Part shown: one piece after another, positions 34,800-46,814 of the stretch
Layout: each line of letters starts with the position of its first letter
Numbering within the stretch: position 1 is the first letter of the stretch
From: Anaspis maculata
Taxonomy: Eukaryota > Arthropoda > Insecta > Coleoptera > Scraptiidae
Assembly: GCA_949128115.1 (NCBI GenBank)
Contig: OX421963.1
Span: 1-64,000 of the forward strand
Length of the DNA stretch: 64,000 nt
Reading direction: 5' to 3'
The notes under the pieces: model-generated
Seen by the model: the letters and a program-made list of their open reading frames with translations, nothing else
The model's database searches: none
Told to the model about the DNA's origin: nothing
Position numbers and translations under genes: made by a program

Positions 34800-35426
34800 A
34801 TGCGTCAACGGAGTAAACGTTCAAAATTGGGTCGTTCACATAGTTATGTTATGTCATCAATAGACAGCTCGTCCGACGACGAATATTTGCCTCTGAAATA
34901 TCCTGATAGCAGCAAGTTGTTTCAATATGCAAGGACATGAAGAATCACTGGAAAGGACGCAGAAGAGGCCGGTCCATCGAACGTGGTGGAGAGTCGAACT
35001 TTTGATGCTCCCGCCAAGACCAAAGATGAATGCGATGAATGTCACGACACGATGTCAGCATGCGATTTATGTGGAAAATCTCTTAAAAACCAAACCGGTC
35101 TGAAAATTCATACATCAAAGGTTCCCAAGGACAAGGTTTCAACGGATTGCAAAATACCTTCTCTTGAATACAGCAAAATAAATGACATCAGAAAGACATG
35201 CAATATTTGTGGGAAGAAATTCACTAGCAGAGGGACACAAACACACATTGCCAAAGCTCATCCCGGCATCTACAGAAAAAATATGGTTGGAAAATATAAT
35301 CCAAATAAACAAGAACAAATGACACCATCTGAAGCAAGATCTGAAGAGAAGAACAGACCACCAGGAAAAAGTTCCAAACTCGACTCTAAATTACCTCAAG
35401 CCTTCAACGAAGAACTACAAGAATAG
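34800..35426 (+). pseudogene. C2H2 zinc-finger ORF with in-frame TGA
   Basis: A frame opening with ATG at 34800 runs to TAG at 35424-35426, broken by TGA at 34938-34940. It encodes a serine/acidic N-terminus (SSIDSSSDDEY) and a degenerate finger CDLCGKS...H lacking its last histidine (near 35061). A better finger, C-x2-C-x11-H-x4-H in CNICGKKFTSRG...HIAKAH, lies near 35198-35262. A basic, lysine-rich tail follows. C2H2 fingers with AHP-type ends occur at the N-termini of R2-like LINEs, so this may be the 5' part of such an element. No reverse transcriptase follows; from about 35440 the sequence is another repeat. It could also be a host zinc-finger exon. Confidence 0.4.
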
Positions 35427-35429
35427 ATC

Positions 35430-35815
35430 GCCAGGTTTTGCGAGCCAGTTTCAACAACAGATTCAAGATGGCGGTCACGAAGAAAAAAATTTGATCGTTC
35501 CACTACTGGAAATAGCAGGCCCTGCATTTGCCTCCTGATCGTACTTTTTTTATGACAATACTCGCCGTGAACTCACCAAGTTGAACTTCGATATCTGGAA
35601 AATTCACTGATTCACCGAGAAATGAAATATTCAGAACGAAATTCTGCTTCCCGGATTATTTCAGGAACCGCTCTAGATTTTCCAAAACTGTTGACCCTTC
35701 CTTGATGGGTAATATATTGTGGATATATGTGCCCACTCACGTGAATCCATCATGTTCGGTTAATGATATATGAATTTTCCACTTTTTTTTCTATACGACA
35801 CCCTGTATAATCTTT
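35430..35815. repeat. Fragment related to the 44593-46812 palindrome family
   Basis: GATTCAAGATGGCGGTCACGAAG and the following 100 bp resemble GATTCAAGATGGTGCTCAAGAGG at about 46316. The stretch ends ACACCCTGTATAA near 35800, the usual TACAGGGTG-type terminus. Likely a half-element that truncates the zinc-finger ORF. Confidence 0.4.
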
Positions 35816-36866
35816 TTTCTCTCAAACTGCGATTACAACATTCAATTTGAATTCAGAAAATGTAATTCAGTCGGAAACGACACCAAACTTATCCATTTGG
35901 TCAGAAATTGACAAATAAATAAATCTATGCCGCGGCTAGAACTATCCCCTCCCATTTCCCCTCCTTTTGTGATACATATTGACATCTGTTTTTGTGGAGT
36001 TATACTGTAAAGGTCTACTGCATTGATAGACGTCACTTTTGAATCAGCTCGATAACCGACTCCAGTTTTTGCCCCTGAAAGGTAGGCGAATGACAATTCT
36101 GACAGCTGCCCGGCGGTTCCATCGTGGGTCCGCCTCGTAAATAGTAAAGGAAAGTCTGTAGACCGTATATGCCAAATTTCATGCTTTTATCACAAAATGC
36201 AAGGTTTCTCTGAGAAATGATCGTTAACCGCCGCACTATAGGTATGTCTCTCGATAACGTCATCGTTGTCATGCTTTCGTGTGTGTCGCCGGGAGTCGGG
36301 TCGCCTTGGCAACGCATGTTGTATGCTCGCTGACAAATTATGCACTCACACTTCTCTCTGCAGTTTGCTTGCACTGCTGGGTCGGTTTGGGATAGCTCTT
36401 CCTTTCTTTCTGACGCCTCTTAAGCACTTAATTATTTATCGTTCAAAAATCAGCTGTCACCCCGACGCCAAACGGGAAGCAAGCAAGTAACAGACACCGG
36501 ACAAAAACTTTTGTGTTTCCTGTCCATTGACCATCGCTGGAAAAATAGTTCCAGCCGTCGCCGCCCCCTATACGTCGCCCCAGTGGCCGCCCCCGACGGA
36601 AAAAAACAAAACCCCAGATGTTACAGACACCGGACAAAAATTATCGTATTTCCTGTCTAATCGACATGGCAAGGTTCATCAAGGCTTCAAACACCACTCA
36701 TGAAGAAAAAAGATGAACCAATGGAGCCTCAAACGACGCCAAAAAGCACAAGTGGACATGGCGGGCTCAAAATAGAAATCTGAAAGTCACGAAAAGATTT
36801 GGGGGGGGGGGGAGAGAGTTGTTAGTGCTCCGAATGACGCGTCAAGAGACAAGAAGGTATATAATA
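35816..36866. other. No gene recognised
   Basis: Mixed noncoding sequence. ACAGACACCGGACAAAAACTT..TTTCCTGTC near 36490 recurs near 36625 as ACAGACACCGGACAAAAATTA..TTTCCTGTC, a 135 bp-spaced direct repeat. A G-run of ten is at 36801-36810. ORFs 36033-36374 minus and 36266-36490 plus are not recognised. Confidence 0.35.
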
Positions 36867-38095
36867 TACAGGGTGATTCACCATCAAATAGACATAGCCT
36901 GAGAGTAGGTCCAGTTTTACTAGGCGAACCAGGATCTGGCTTTGAAATTTTTTCAACACTGTCTGTTTCGAAGTTACAGGGTGATTCATGTATTTTGTCG
37001 AATTTTTTGACAAGCCGTATCTTCAGAACGACCGAATAGATTGGATTGAAATTTTGTGGATTGACTCTTCTATTGATATCTGACACATCGCCCAACCAAA
37101 CAGTTTGAAGTTTCCAGGGCCGGCCTTGTAAAAAAAAAACTTAAAAGCTTTTTTCAAAAAAATACATTCTGTATGCACATTTTCCGAATTTCATTCACAA
37201 ATTCGGAAACTACATCAAACATGCTAATAATAACGCGAAAAAAATTGCTTGTCTCCATTGAGCTGTCAAGAAAATTTTGACAATCGTAATGATTTTTGAA
37301 GTTAGGATTTTTCTAAATTAATATTTTCCAATATTTGCAAATGATCTAATATGGCCCTGAATTTCAGCCGTTTCGTCAGAAAACTGAAAATGACATTTTT
37401 CTCGTTTTCTCAGAAACAACAAAAAATTTCATCAGAATTTTCAAAAAATTTTTGATACGTTCCTAAATCTCAGCTCAAATTGGGATTGAAGTGGAGCTGA
37501 GGGACGTGACAATAATTTTTTGAGAATTCGACTGGAACCTTTTGATACTACTGAGAAAACGAGAAAAATGTCATTTTTACTTTCATGACGAAACGGCTGA
37601 AATTTGGGGCCATAATAAATCATTTGTGAATATTTGAAAATATCAATTTACAAAAAATCATAACCTCAAAAATCATCAGGATCATCAATTTTCTTTTGAC
37701 AGCTTGATGGTGCCAAGCAATTTTCTTTGTAATATTGATAGCATGTTTCATGTAGTTTTTGAATATGGAAATGAATTTTGAATTATATGCATACAAAGTG
37801 TCTTTTTTCAAAAAAGCTTTGAATTTTTTTCTTCAAGGCGGGCCCTGGAAATTATCAACTCTTTGATAAAGTGATGTGTCAGATATCAACAAAAGAATAA
37901 ACCCATAAAATTTCAAACCAATCTGTTAGGTTGTTCTACAGTTATGGCTTGTCAAAAAATTCTACGAAATACATGAATCACCCTGTAGCTTCGAAACGAA
38001 CAGCGTTAGAAAAATTTCAAAACCAGATCCAGGTTCGCCTGGAAAAACTGGACCTATCGTTAAGCTATGTCTATTCGGTGGTGAATCACCCTGTA
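36867..38095. mobile_element. TACAGGGTGATTCACC foldback element, copy 2
   Basis: The ends TACAGGGTGATTCACCA...TGGTGAATCACCCTGTA are inverted repeats, with arms pairing along most of the 1229 bp (for example CTTGTCAAAAAATTC complement pairs near 37005 and 37950; TTGAAATTTTT..CAACACTG-type blocks). It belongs to the same family as 5146-7117 but lacks the minisatellite cassette. It therefore shows the uninterrupted centre TTTTCTCAGAAACAACAAAAAATTTCATCAG. Noncoding and non-autonomous. Its right end touches the 3' tail of a LINE. Confidence 0.75.
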
Positions 38096-38099
38096 TAAA

Positions 38100-40406
38100 T
38101 AAATAATAGGTTTATTCTCAACAGGTCGAGCCCAATTACAGAGAACTCAAAATATGTACGTTACGTTTCATTTAAAACGGTACAAATGACATACACTTTA
38201 ACAATCACTTATAAAAATTAACCTCCACATTTTGAAGCTTCAAGGAATCTGAAACCAAGCCTTTGAACCTCGACCTCCTCTCGTGATTAATGTCAACGTC
38301 AGGGCACTTGGAATTGTACAGCTCGCACGCTGCATGCAGTGGGGAGGCTCGGAGGACGTTGGTGTTGATTTTAGGCAGCCAAAACGTCCGGTGATGACGG
38401 GTGTGGAGTCTCGGAACCGCAAAGCAGATCTGCCCAAGAAGATAGCAGTCGTCGACGTGGCCGTGGCACAACCCGTGAAGAAGCATGAGCGAAGCAACCT
38501 CCCTTCTGTGTGCGAGGGAATCAACATCAAACCTCCAAAGAAGGACTCCCTGAGGGATACCCCTGGGAGGGTAGTATCCGTCCAGCGTCTTGCTCACCAA
38601 CTTGAGGAACTTCCTCTGTAATTTTTCGACTTGCAGTTTCAGTCCCTCTTGTTGAGGATTCCAAATCAGACTTCCATACTCCAACTTTGGACGTACTATG
38701 GAGTTGAAGAGTGCCAGGAGAACGGTTCCATCCCTAAATTCGAAGCAGTTGCGAGCAATGTAGCCCATCGTCCTGGATGCTGAGTTCACCATTGAAGATA
38801 TATGTCTATCAAATTTAAGTGTCGGTTGAAAGATGATCCCAAGGTCCCGACATTCCGTACCCCGTTCCAGAACCGCTCCAGACAGAATAAAAGGGTATTC
38901 ATAGATGATTTCACATCAAGGAAAGCTGGTTATTTTGCATTTCTTGGTGTTGAACTGGAGATTGTTCACGGTACACCATGAAGAGAGGACGTCGAGGTCC
39001 TCCTGAAGCAGGATGCAGTCATCTGGGCGACGTATATCCCTATAGATCTTGAGGTCATCCGCAAACAACAAGACTTTACTCGAAATACCCTTGGTGATGT
39101 CGTTAATAAAGATGGTGAACATTCTCGGAGACAGGTTCGTTCCTTGGGGGACGCCACTCGTTGCCATGTAGTTCTGAGAGCGATGGCCGTGAATCTCAAC
39201 AAACTGCTCCCTGTTCGCAAGGTAGGACTTGAAGAAGCTAACCAATCTGTGATGGAGGCCGAAAGAACTCAATTTGTTCAGCAGGATTGTATGGTCCACT
39301 CTGTCGAAGGCCTTCGCAAAATCGGTGTAAATGATGTCCGTCTGTCCTCGGCTGTCCAGTGACGTAGCCACATCATGGGTGACCGTAGCCAGATTAGTTG
39401 TCGTCGATCTACCGCCGACAAACCCATGCTGGCTTCATTGCAATCGGCGAGCAACAGCGCCGGCCATCGATCCATCAATGCAGATCTCGAAGACCTTGGC
39501 CAGTGAGGAGATCATGGATATGGGACGATAGTTCTCTACAACTGTGTCATTTCCCGACTTCAAGACTGGGCATATTCTAGCCAATTTTCAACGAGAAGGG
39601 AAGGTGGAGGTCTTCAGTGCAATGTTGAATATGTGGAGCAGTGGCCTGACAAGCGCCGACGCACAATCTTCAACAAAAACATTCGGTTTAAAGTCAGGTC
39701 CTGAGCTCCACTTATTACTCAGTGTTTTCATGGCTGCGAGAACCTCATCCTCCGTCAGTGAGTTCAGAGTGATACATGTGTTGCCGCCGGAACAATCCCC
39801 ACCACCAGCAGGCCACCAGACGCCACCCCGTTGCACGGCTCCAGGAATTCTCGAACGTCCTTTTCTGGCTTTAGCAAACCTCCAAAATGTGTTAGGATCT
39901 TTTTTGATGCTTGATTGAACTGTTTCGATGTATTCTGCATAAGCTCGCCTGATGTTTACCTTGATGATGGCTCCCAATTCTGTGTACTGCTCTCGAATGT
40001 GGAGTTCGTGTAAACGTTTCAGTCTGTTGAAAAGGGTGGCTTTCATCTTGATGTCTTTTATGATATTTTCATCAAGCCAAGCCGGGTATGATGATTTGAA
40101 CTTTTTTGCCCTGGACTTGGGGATGTGATCGTCCATAGTACGATATAATATCGCATAAAGTTCGTCGCAAGCCCTGTCTGTCTCTTGTTGATCAAACAGA
40201 GAAGTCCAGTCCAATTTGCTCACGGCGTCGTACAGACCGATAAAGTTTGCTTTTTTGGAACAGTAGCTTGTATTTATGTTTGTTGGGAAAGATGGATGTC
40301 TTGATATTTCGACTTTGATCTCAATACATAGCGCTGGATGATGGTCATCTTCCGGTACAGGAGGATCCATTTCCCGCTCCACTGAACAACCCGTTGTCGA
40401 GAACAC
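38100..40406 (-). pseudogene. Jockey/CR1-like LINE ORF2, 5' truncated
   Basis: One minus-strand frame runs from 40406 to 38205. It contains the region between endonuclease and RT (LDWTSLF, YPAWL, about 40190-40080), RT motifs IYTDFAKAFDRVDH (near 39330), SGVPQGTNLSP (near 39150) and catalytic FADD (near 39065), then the C-terminal PKLEYGSLIWNP (near 38680). There are in-frame TGA stops at about 39585-39587, near 39447 and at 38913-38915, and no frameshifts. The endonuclease is lost beyond 40406. The 3' end is an AATAAAT-type tail at about 38100, flush with the neighbouring foldback. Clade assignment between Jockey and CR1 is tentative. Confidence 0.82.
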
Positions 40407-41057
40407 AAGGTATGTTAAGGTTTAAAGCGTTGCAAAAAAACAGACTAAGCTCACCCAAGCTTTGGAAGACACAAGTGAACACAAGTGAATATACCAAGGC
40501 TCCAAGAGACACATGAGGTAATTGGAGGCCGGAGGAGCAACTAAAGACCAGAGAAAGCATAACGAGGAGCTTCAAAGTGAGCTCAAGAGACACAAGAGAA
40601 CTTATTGTCAAGGCTTCAAACCAAACAGAATGAAAAAGCTCAATGAGGTTCTGAACAGTACCCAGCAGAAGCAAAGGGGATCACTATAACGCTCTTGAAG
40701 CGATTAACAGACACAGAAGAGTTCACCAAAGCTCCAATTTGCACCTGCCCCTATTTTTCATTCGTCCCTCAACGATCTTGTTCTCACTCTGGGTCCTATC
40801 ACTGGTCACTTTTCCTTTCACCAGTTTTTAAGGGAATGTTCCAGTGTTTTCTTATCAAGTCCTTCCTTTTTTTTTCCGCTCGTCGTACCTTTCCTGTCAC
40901 GACTCTCAAAAAGAATGCCTCGAGGCTAGGTCTTGGAATACTTCTTGCTCTCCAGTTGTTCATCAATGATCTATCCAAGTGCTGAGTTCTTGTCGTTTTC
41001 ACTATATTATCACCTTGTCATCTTGTGCCTGTTATATATTTCCTCTTATTTCCTTCA
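40407..41057. other. No gene; degenerate AGACACAAG repeats, possible RT scrap
   Basis: From 40440 to 40690 words such as AGACACAAG, CAAGGCTTCAAA and CAAAGCTCC recur irregularly, a decayed short-period repeat also seen near 36670 and (reversed) 47600-48000. At about 40910-40985 a plus-frame peptide ending LFINDL resembles the end of a LINE RT block, too short to call. Confidence 0.3.
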
Positions 41058-41340
41058 ATGGAATCGAAATTGACTACGCCGGACCATTTTCATCAAAGGG
41101 CCGTAAGACGAGAAGCCCAAAAATGATCAAATGTTACGTAGTTTTGTTGATCTGTTTGCAAAACAGATCAAACAGTTGACAAACAGGGTAGGGCTATTTA
41201 TTTGGAACTCGTGAGTGAATCAACCACAGATGCTTTTCTGGCCTGTTTTAGACGATTCACATCATGACGAAGCATTCCAAAATTTGTCAACTCTGATAAC
41301 GGCACCAGAGCAGCCGGTATTGAAGTTCTTGATGCTCCAT
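41058..41340 (+). pseudogene. BEL/Pao-type integrase fragment
   Basis: Plus-strand frames encode IEIDYAGPF (near 41065), then after a break LELVSESTTDAFLACF and an in-frame TGA, then NSDNGT near 41305. The GxDYxGPF and SDNGT blocks are the first and second catalytic aspartate regions of BEL/Pao integrases, with the characteristic HLE-like block between them. Only about 95 codons remain and the C-terminal half is missing. It is unrelated in position and strand to the larger Pao remnant at 20970-23700. Confidence 0.65.
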
Positions 41341-41344
41341 TTCT

Positions 41345-43020
41345 ATTCCGCGTCCTTGAGTCGACCGCAGTTGCGTGCGGAAAAGTGCTAGTTTCCGCAT
41401 TTGTTAGGACAGCAACTATTCTCTGTCTCATCCTAGTATCACGACGAACGCGCTCATCTTTTTCGCATAGATATAAAATATCGAATATAACTAATGTCCT
41501 CCGGGCGCGCCTCGCTGCCCGTCCTCCCGAACAATAAGTCGGATTTTTCGCCGCTTCCGAACACTGGGGGCCCCAAAGCCCCGGCGATGCCCGGGAACAC
41601 ATTGACGCGTTAAATCTGTTCGAGTCCATTGTATACCGCGACAATATTGTCGACTTTTTGATCCGATTTGTCAGATTGTCCTGTGGGTGGGTCAGGAAGC
41701 ACTGATCCTTTTTCTATATCGCGTCCGCACAGCGTCCCAGGCGAAGCCTGCCCGTCGAACCCGTCCGTTCCGGCCGCGAATCGAACTGGCCGCCTGCCAT
41801 CCCGGCCAATATAATCCGCTTTCCGTCCAAACTTCGGCGAACGTAATGACGAAAATAACACATGTGTCCCGATGATGCCCGGCACGGAGAGGAAGGGTGT
41901 CTTACTGTCAACGCAACAATTGCCCGAAAAAGACGCATTTTATTCCCCGAGTTATTCCCTATAATCGCATTAAGTATACGGGATTATGCCGACGGCAACA
42001 CAGCTTCTTGATAATTATATTTTATTGGTCACCGGGTGTAGATGTGGTATGGAAAATCGTACGCGAGCAATTTATCAAAACGGACACGCCAAAACATGTC
42101 AGAGTGTTAACAATAATTAATGCTAGATAATAAAAAAATTGTTGATTTACAACCGTCAATCCCAGAGCTTTGAAAAAACACCTATCGCATAGATTTACGA
42201 CTCGAGTTTACTATACGCCTAATGCCTTGGACAAACAGCCTTAACGCGACTGTTTTTATTAATTATTGCCGTGTACAAAAGTATAAATCTGTCATAACGA
42301 ATAGAGATACATCTGAATTTATCGCCTCGATGGTCTCGCTTCAGAAATAGGAAAACTCCGGTTTTTAATTCCGAAAGCATCTCAAGACTGAATTCAATAA
42401 TATCGACCGGTAAAGACTTGTGTATCTATCCATGGCCAGACACAATGGTCGGCTTGAACACGGATACAAATCAAATGAATGACCGGCGTGCGTTGTATAT
42501 ATGCAGTCGCGGAGGAATTTCAAGCACGAAGAACCTTTATTGTGGGTCATAATAGCGCGCGCGGATCAATAATGATAATAATAATAATAAATACGAACGT
42601 TATTATTTATGCTATCGGAATGCCGGACGGGGCAGGTAAACAAATGACTGCGGGATGACCCCGGGGGGTGGTGCTAAACAAACATCCCGCGGCGAAGGCC
42701 GGTAAGACGATACGGGGGCTCATGGGTCGCCAGGCGCCGGGCCTTTGGGGGCCTCCGGGACACGCGTCTGTTAGATCTTGTCTCGATGGGTCATTAGATA
42801 AATCCATCATGAACATGTAGCCAGCGACTGCCTACCTATTGAGTACGTGATCATCACCTTCTTTCAAGCTTTGTATTTCTCTTACTTTTTGTTCAGTACT
42901 TTTCTTGATTCCCTTCTTGTTTTTCCAAGTTTTTCAGATTTATGTTACATTTTTTGAAGCCGGACCAAGAATAGATGATTTGAAAAGTACCAAGGGAAAT
43001 GAACCAATTGATCAATCAAG
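41345..43020. other. Unique-looking GC-richer island, no gene recognised
   Basis: Few repeats are visible. Features are C/G-rich blocks near 41500-41600 and 42640-42770, an (AAT)n run near 42570-42590, and many CpGs. ORFs 41198-41644 minus and 41610-41885 minus lack recognisable domains. Plausibly single-copy host noncoding DNA. Confidence 0.4.
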
Positions 43021-43023
43021 TAT

Positions 43024-44592
43024 TAGCCCAGGCGCCAGGAAGCAAAAATCAGCTCAATAAGCGAATAATTGTTTCCTAGCTGGAAACTAGCTTAAAACGA
43101 TCTGTGTGGCTTAGGTTTTGACATACTAATTTCCCCCCTTTCGGAAATGTCGGCGTCATGTCGCCATCATCAACAAGAAGTGCACCGGCGTGGTTTTTGC
43201 CGAATATCCTGATTTTGGGCCATCTGACAGCAAAAGACGTGGGGAGTCATTTTGAAACCAATAAAATTCCCTACAGAATAGTTCTAAAATGATCTTTCTG
43301 CGACCTATGGTTTTTGAGATGGAGCCTCTGGAAGCGAGAGGCATTGTCGTAAAAGCTCCATGGCCACTTGACTCGAAAAACTGAAATGTCGATGTGACAA
43401 GAAAATTTCAAAATGAGATTTCTCGAGAATCCTTCACTCTATAGTTCACGAATATAGAACAGTCAAAAACGTCACATTGTACATATACAGGGTGTACTGA
43501 GGGAATCAAATCAGATCAGAGGAATTTTACATATTTCTTCGATTTAGCCTCTATGCGACACTCCACTCCTGCGCACCTAACACGAGTTCAATATCAATAT
43601 AAATTTTCTCTATAAGCTTCACTTAATACACTAAAGAAGTGGTCAGCTTACAGCTTTAGTGTAAAATGTTTTGAAGGCCCTCTGAAATCATCGAAATATT
43701 AGAAATTCACAGTACCAAGGAATGTATATAACAGTATATTATATACCAAGGGACCAAAGTGAATTTTAAATTTGGGGATTTGGACCCCAAGCGCCCTCAA
43801 GCAACAAAGTTCACCCAGGGGATCAAAAATTCACTTTGGTTCCTTGATATATAATATACTGTTACATACATTTCTTGCTACTGTAAACTTTAATGATTTC
43901 AGAGGGCCTTCAAAACATTTTACAAAAAGGCTGTGAGCTGACCACTTTTTAAGTGTATCAAGTGAAACTTACAGAGCAATGCATATTGATATTGGACTCG
44001 TGATAAGTGCTTAGAGTTTCGCATAGGCTAAATCGAAGAAATATGTCAAATTTCTCTGTTCTGATTTCATTCCCGTCGTAGTACACCCTGTATATGTACA
44101 ATGTGACGTTTTTGACTTTTCAATACTCGTAATCTACGGTTCAAGAGGGAGAGTTTAAGACCATCACCGCAACTATAACATGAAGAATTCTCGAGTAATA
44201 TCATTTTGAATTTTTTTTTGTCACATCGACATTTTAGTTTTTTGAGTCAAGTGGCCATGGAGCTTTCACGACAATGACTCTTGCTTCCAAAAGCTCTATT
44301 TCAGAAGACCATAGGTCGCAAAAAATTGATTGAAAAACCAAACTGTAGGGAATTTCATAGGCTTCAAAATGATTCCTTACATCTTTTGTTGTCAGATGAC
44401 CCAAAATAATAAGGATATTAGGCAAAAACCACGCTGGTGCACCTCTTGTTGATGATGACAACATGACGCCGACATTTCCGAAAGGGGGGAAACTAGTATG
44501 TCAAAACCTAAGCTACACAGATCGTTTTAAGCTAGTTTCCATCCATGCAGGAAACAATTATTCCCTTATTGTTTTTCCTGGCGCCTGGGCTA
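43024..44592. mobile_element. TAGCCCAGGCGCC foldback element
   Basis: The ends TAGCCCAGGCGCCAGGAA and TTCCTGGCGCCTGGGCTA are perfect inverted repeats. Arms of about 780 bp pair throughout, including TTTCGGAAATGTCGGCGTCATG and its complement near 44465. Flanks read TAT on both sides (43021-43023, 44593-44595). Symmetric TACAGGGTGTAC / GTACACCCTGTA motifs occur inside the arms (43496 and 44092). No coding sequence: ORFs such as 43156-43344 and 44234-44464 are mirror images of one another. Confidence 0.72.
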
Positions 44593-46812
44593 TATTGTCC
44601 GGATGCTAGTTGAAAGTACCTTGCATTTTTTGATGAGAAGATGCCACTCGGTGAAAATGTTCTTTGCATCGTACTCTTCCGATCCAGAAAGGTAGCCATC
44701 AGCGCCATCCATGCTGGCAGCGTATACAGGGTGAAACAGAAAAAAAAGTTGGAAAATTATATTTGAATAACTGAAGCATGTGGAGACGTGTAATTTACCA
44801 CATACATCAACTGTTTTATGCTCATGAAGTCACAGCAAACCGTTGCTGATTACCTTGAACCGTCTTTGAAATGTAGGGGGAAAACAGAAAAAAAGCAAAA
44901 AACACTCTTTTCTACATAAATAAGTGATTTTTAGAGATATTGACACAATACTTGGTATTTCTACAAAAAGTAATGTTAGAAATGATATGAGCTGGGTAGC
45001 CAATTCCTAAGCCAACTATTTCCAGAGATACGATTGCCAACTTTTTTTTCCTCTTGAGCACCATCTTGAATCTGCCCTGTAAGGCATCGTTGAAACAGTG
45101 ACTGGTTATTATAATAATGGTAACATGGAATCATTGCATCGCAAAAACAACCTCCTCATCATAATTTAGTGACCTCTTCGGCGGGAAAGAATTGTCATTC
45201 ACGTATTTTTTGGCTCCTCAAAGCTTTAGTGCCCATGATGGCATTTGCGACATCTGAAATGGTGAAATATGTTACGCATTATGAACCTTGATGTACTCTG
45301 AGGTAGCCTACCAAGTTTCACTATCATCAATTGAGAGGTTTTGTTCTTAAAAGCTGTTTGAACAAAATTAGTGTAGTTTTTTTTATGAAAAATTCAAAAT
45401 ATTGGGTCTCTCACCCTCACTTGATCCCTCACTGAGGATAGCCTGAAACCAAAAGTCTCCGAATTTTTTATGATAATGGTTCAGTGGGAAGTGCTCTTCA
45501 ATGTTTAGTTGTCAAAAATTGTATAGTTGCGTTCAGATTCCAGACAGAGAGCGACAAAGAAATGCATGCAGTAAAAGAAGACATAAATCACAGTCGAGAA
45601 AAAACTAGTCCAGAGCTAGACTGAAAGCTGTCCGGAGACCTTGCTTTTTATAACATAAATGTGCAATTTGGTACACTGTTAGAGCCTTAAGTTAGTAGTG
45701 TTTCAAGCCTTTCACCCACGCGAGAGAGTCTTACAGAACCTGTGTATTGCGGGATGCCTATCTAAAAGGGAAATTTCCGGGATTTCTCCGTTGCATTGAA
45801 AGTTGTGTCTTTTTTTCACTGCATGAACTTCTTTGTCGCTCTCTGTCTGGAATTTGAACGCAAATATGCAGATTTTGACAACTACACATTGAAGAGCAGT
45901 TCTCAGTGAACCATTAGCATACAATTTTTGGAGACTTTCGGTTTCAGGCTTTCCTCAACGAGGGATCGAATAAGGGTAAGAGATCCAATATTTTGCATTT
46001 TCCATAAAAAAATTAAACAAATTTTGTTCAAACAGCTTTTAAGAACAAACCTTTCAATTGATGATTGCCAAATTTGATGGGCTACCTCAAAGTACATAAA
46101 GGTTCATAATGCGTAACATATTTTACCATTCCAGATGTTGCAAATGCCATCATGGGCACTAAAGCTTTGAAGAGCCAGAAAATACGTGAATGGCAATTCT
46201 TTCCCGCCGAAGAGGTCACTAAATTATGATAAGGAGGTTGTTTTTACGATGCAATGATTACATATTACCATGATCATAATAACCAATCACTTTTCCAACG
46301 ATGCATCACAAGGCAGATTCAAGATGGTGCTCAAGAGGAAAAAAAAAGTTGACAATCGTATCTCTGGAAGTAGTTGCCTTAGGAATTGGCTACCCAGCTC
46401 ATATCATTTCTTACATTACTTTTCGTAGAAATACCAAGTATTGTGTCAATATCTCTAAAAATCACTTATTTATGTAGAAAAGAGTGTTTTTTGCTTTTTT
46501 TCTGTTTTCCCCCTACATTTCAAAGACGGTTCAGGATAATCAAGAACGGTTCGCTGTGACTTTATAAGCATAAAACAGTTAATGTATGTGGTAAATTACA
46601 AGTCTCCACATGCTTCGTTTATTTGAATATAATTTTCCAACTTTTTTTTCTGTTTCACCCTGTATACGCCGCCGGCATGGATGGCGCTGATGGCTACCTT
46701 TCTGGATCGGAAGAGTATGATACAAGGAACATTTCCACCAAGTAGCATCTTCTCATCAAAAAATGCAAGGTTCATTCCATTTTATGCAACTGGCATCCGG
46801 ACTAATACTACA
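44593..46812. mobile_element. Concentric 2.2 kb palindrome
   Basis: The outer arms (TCCGGATGC...CTTTCTGGATCGG at 44598-44724 and 46665-46805) enclose inner arms that start at TACAGGGTGAAACAG (44725) and end CTGTTTCACCCTGTA (46664). Both layers fold about the same centre near 45695. Inner landmarks include CTTTGAAATGTAGGGGGAAAACAG and its complement near 46500. Noncoding; 45540-45600 and 45840-45900 are mirrored copies of one AGAGAGCGACAAAG block. Confidence 0.65.
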
Positions 46813-46814
46813 TA

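Noticed and set aside
40695..40985. ORF ending LFINDL as a LINE reverse transcriptase
   Set aside because: Only about eight residues resemble the RT block; no catalytic motif nearby.
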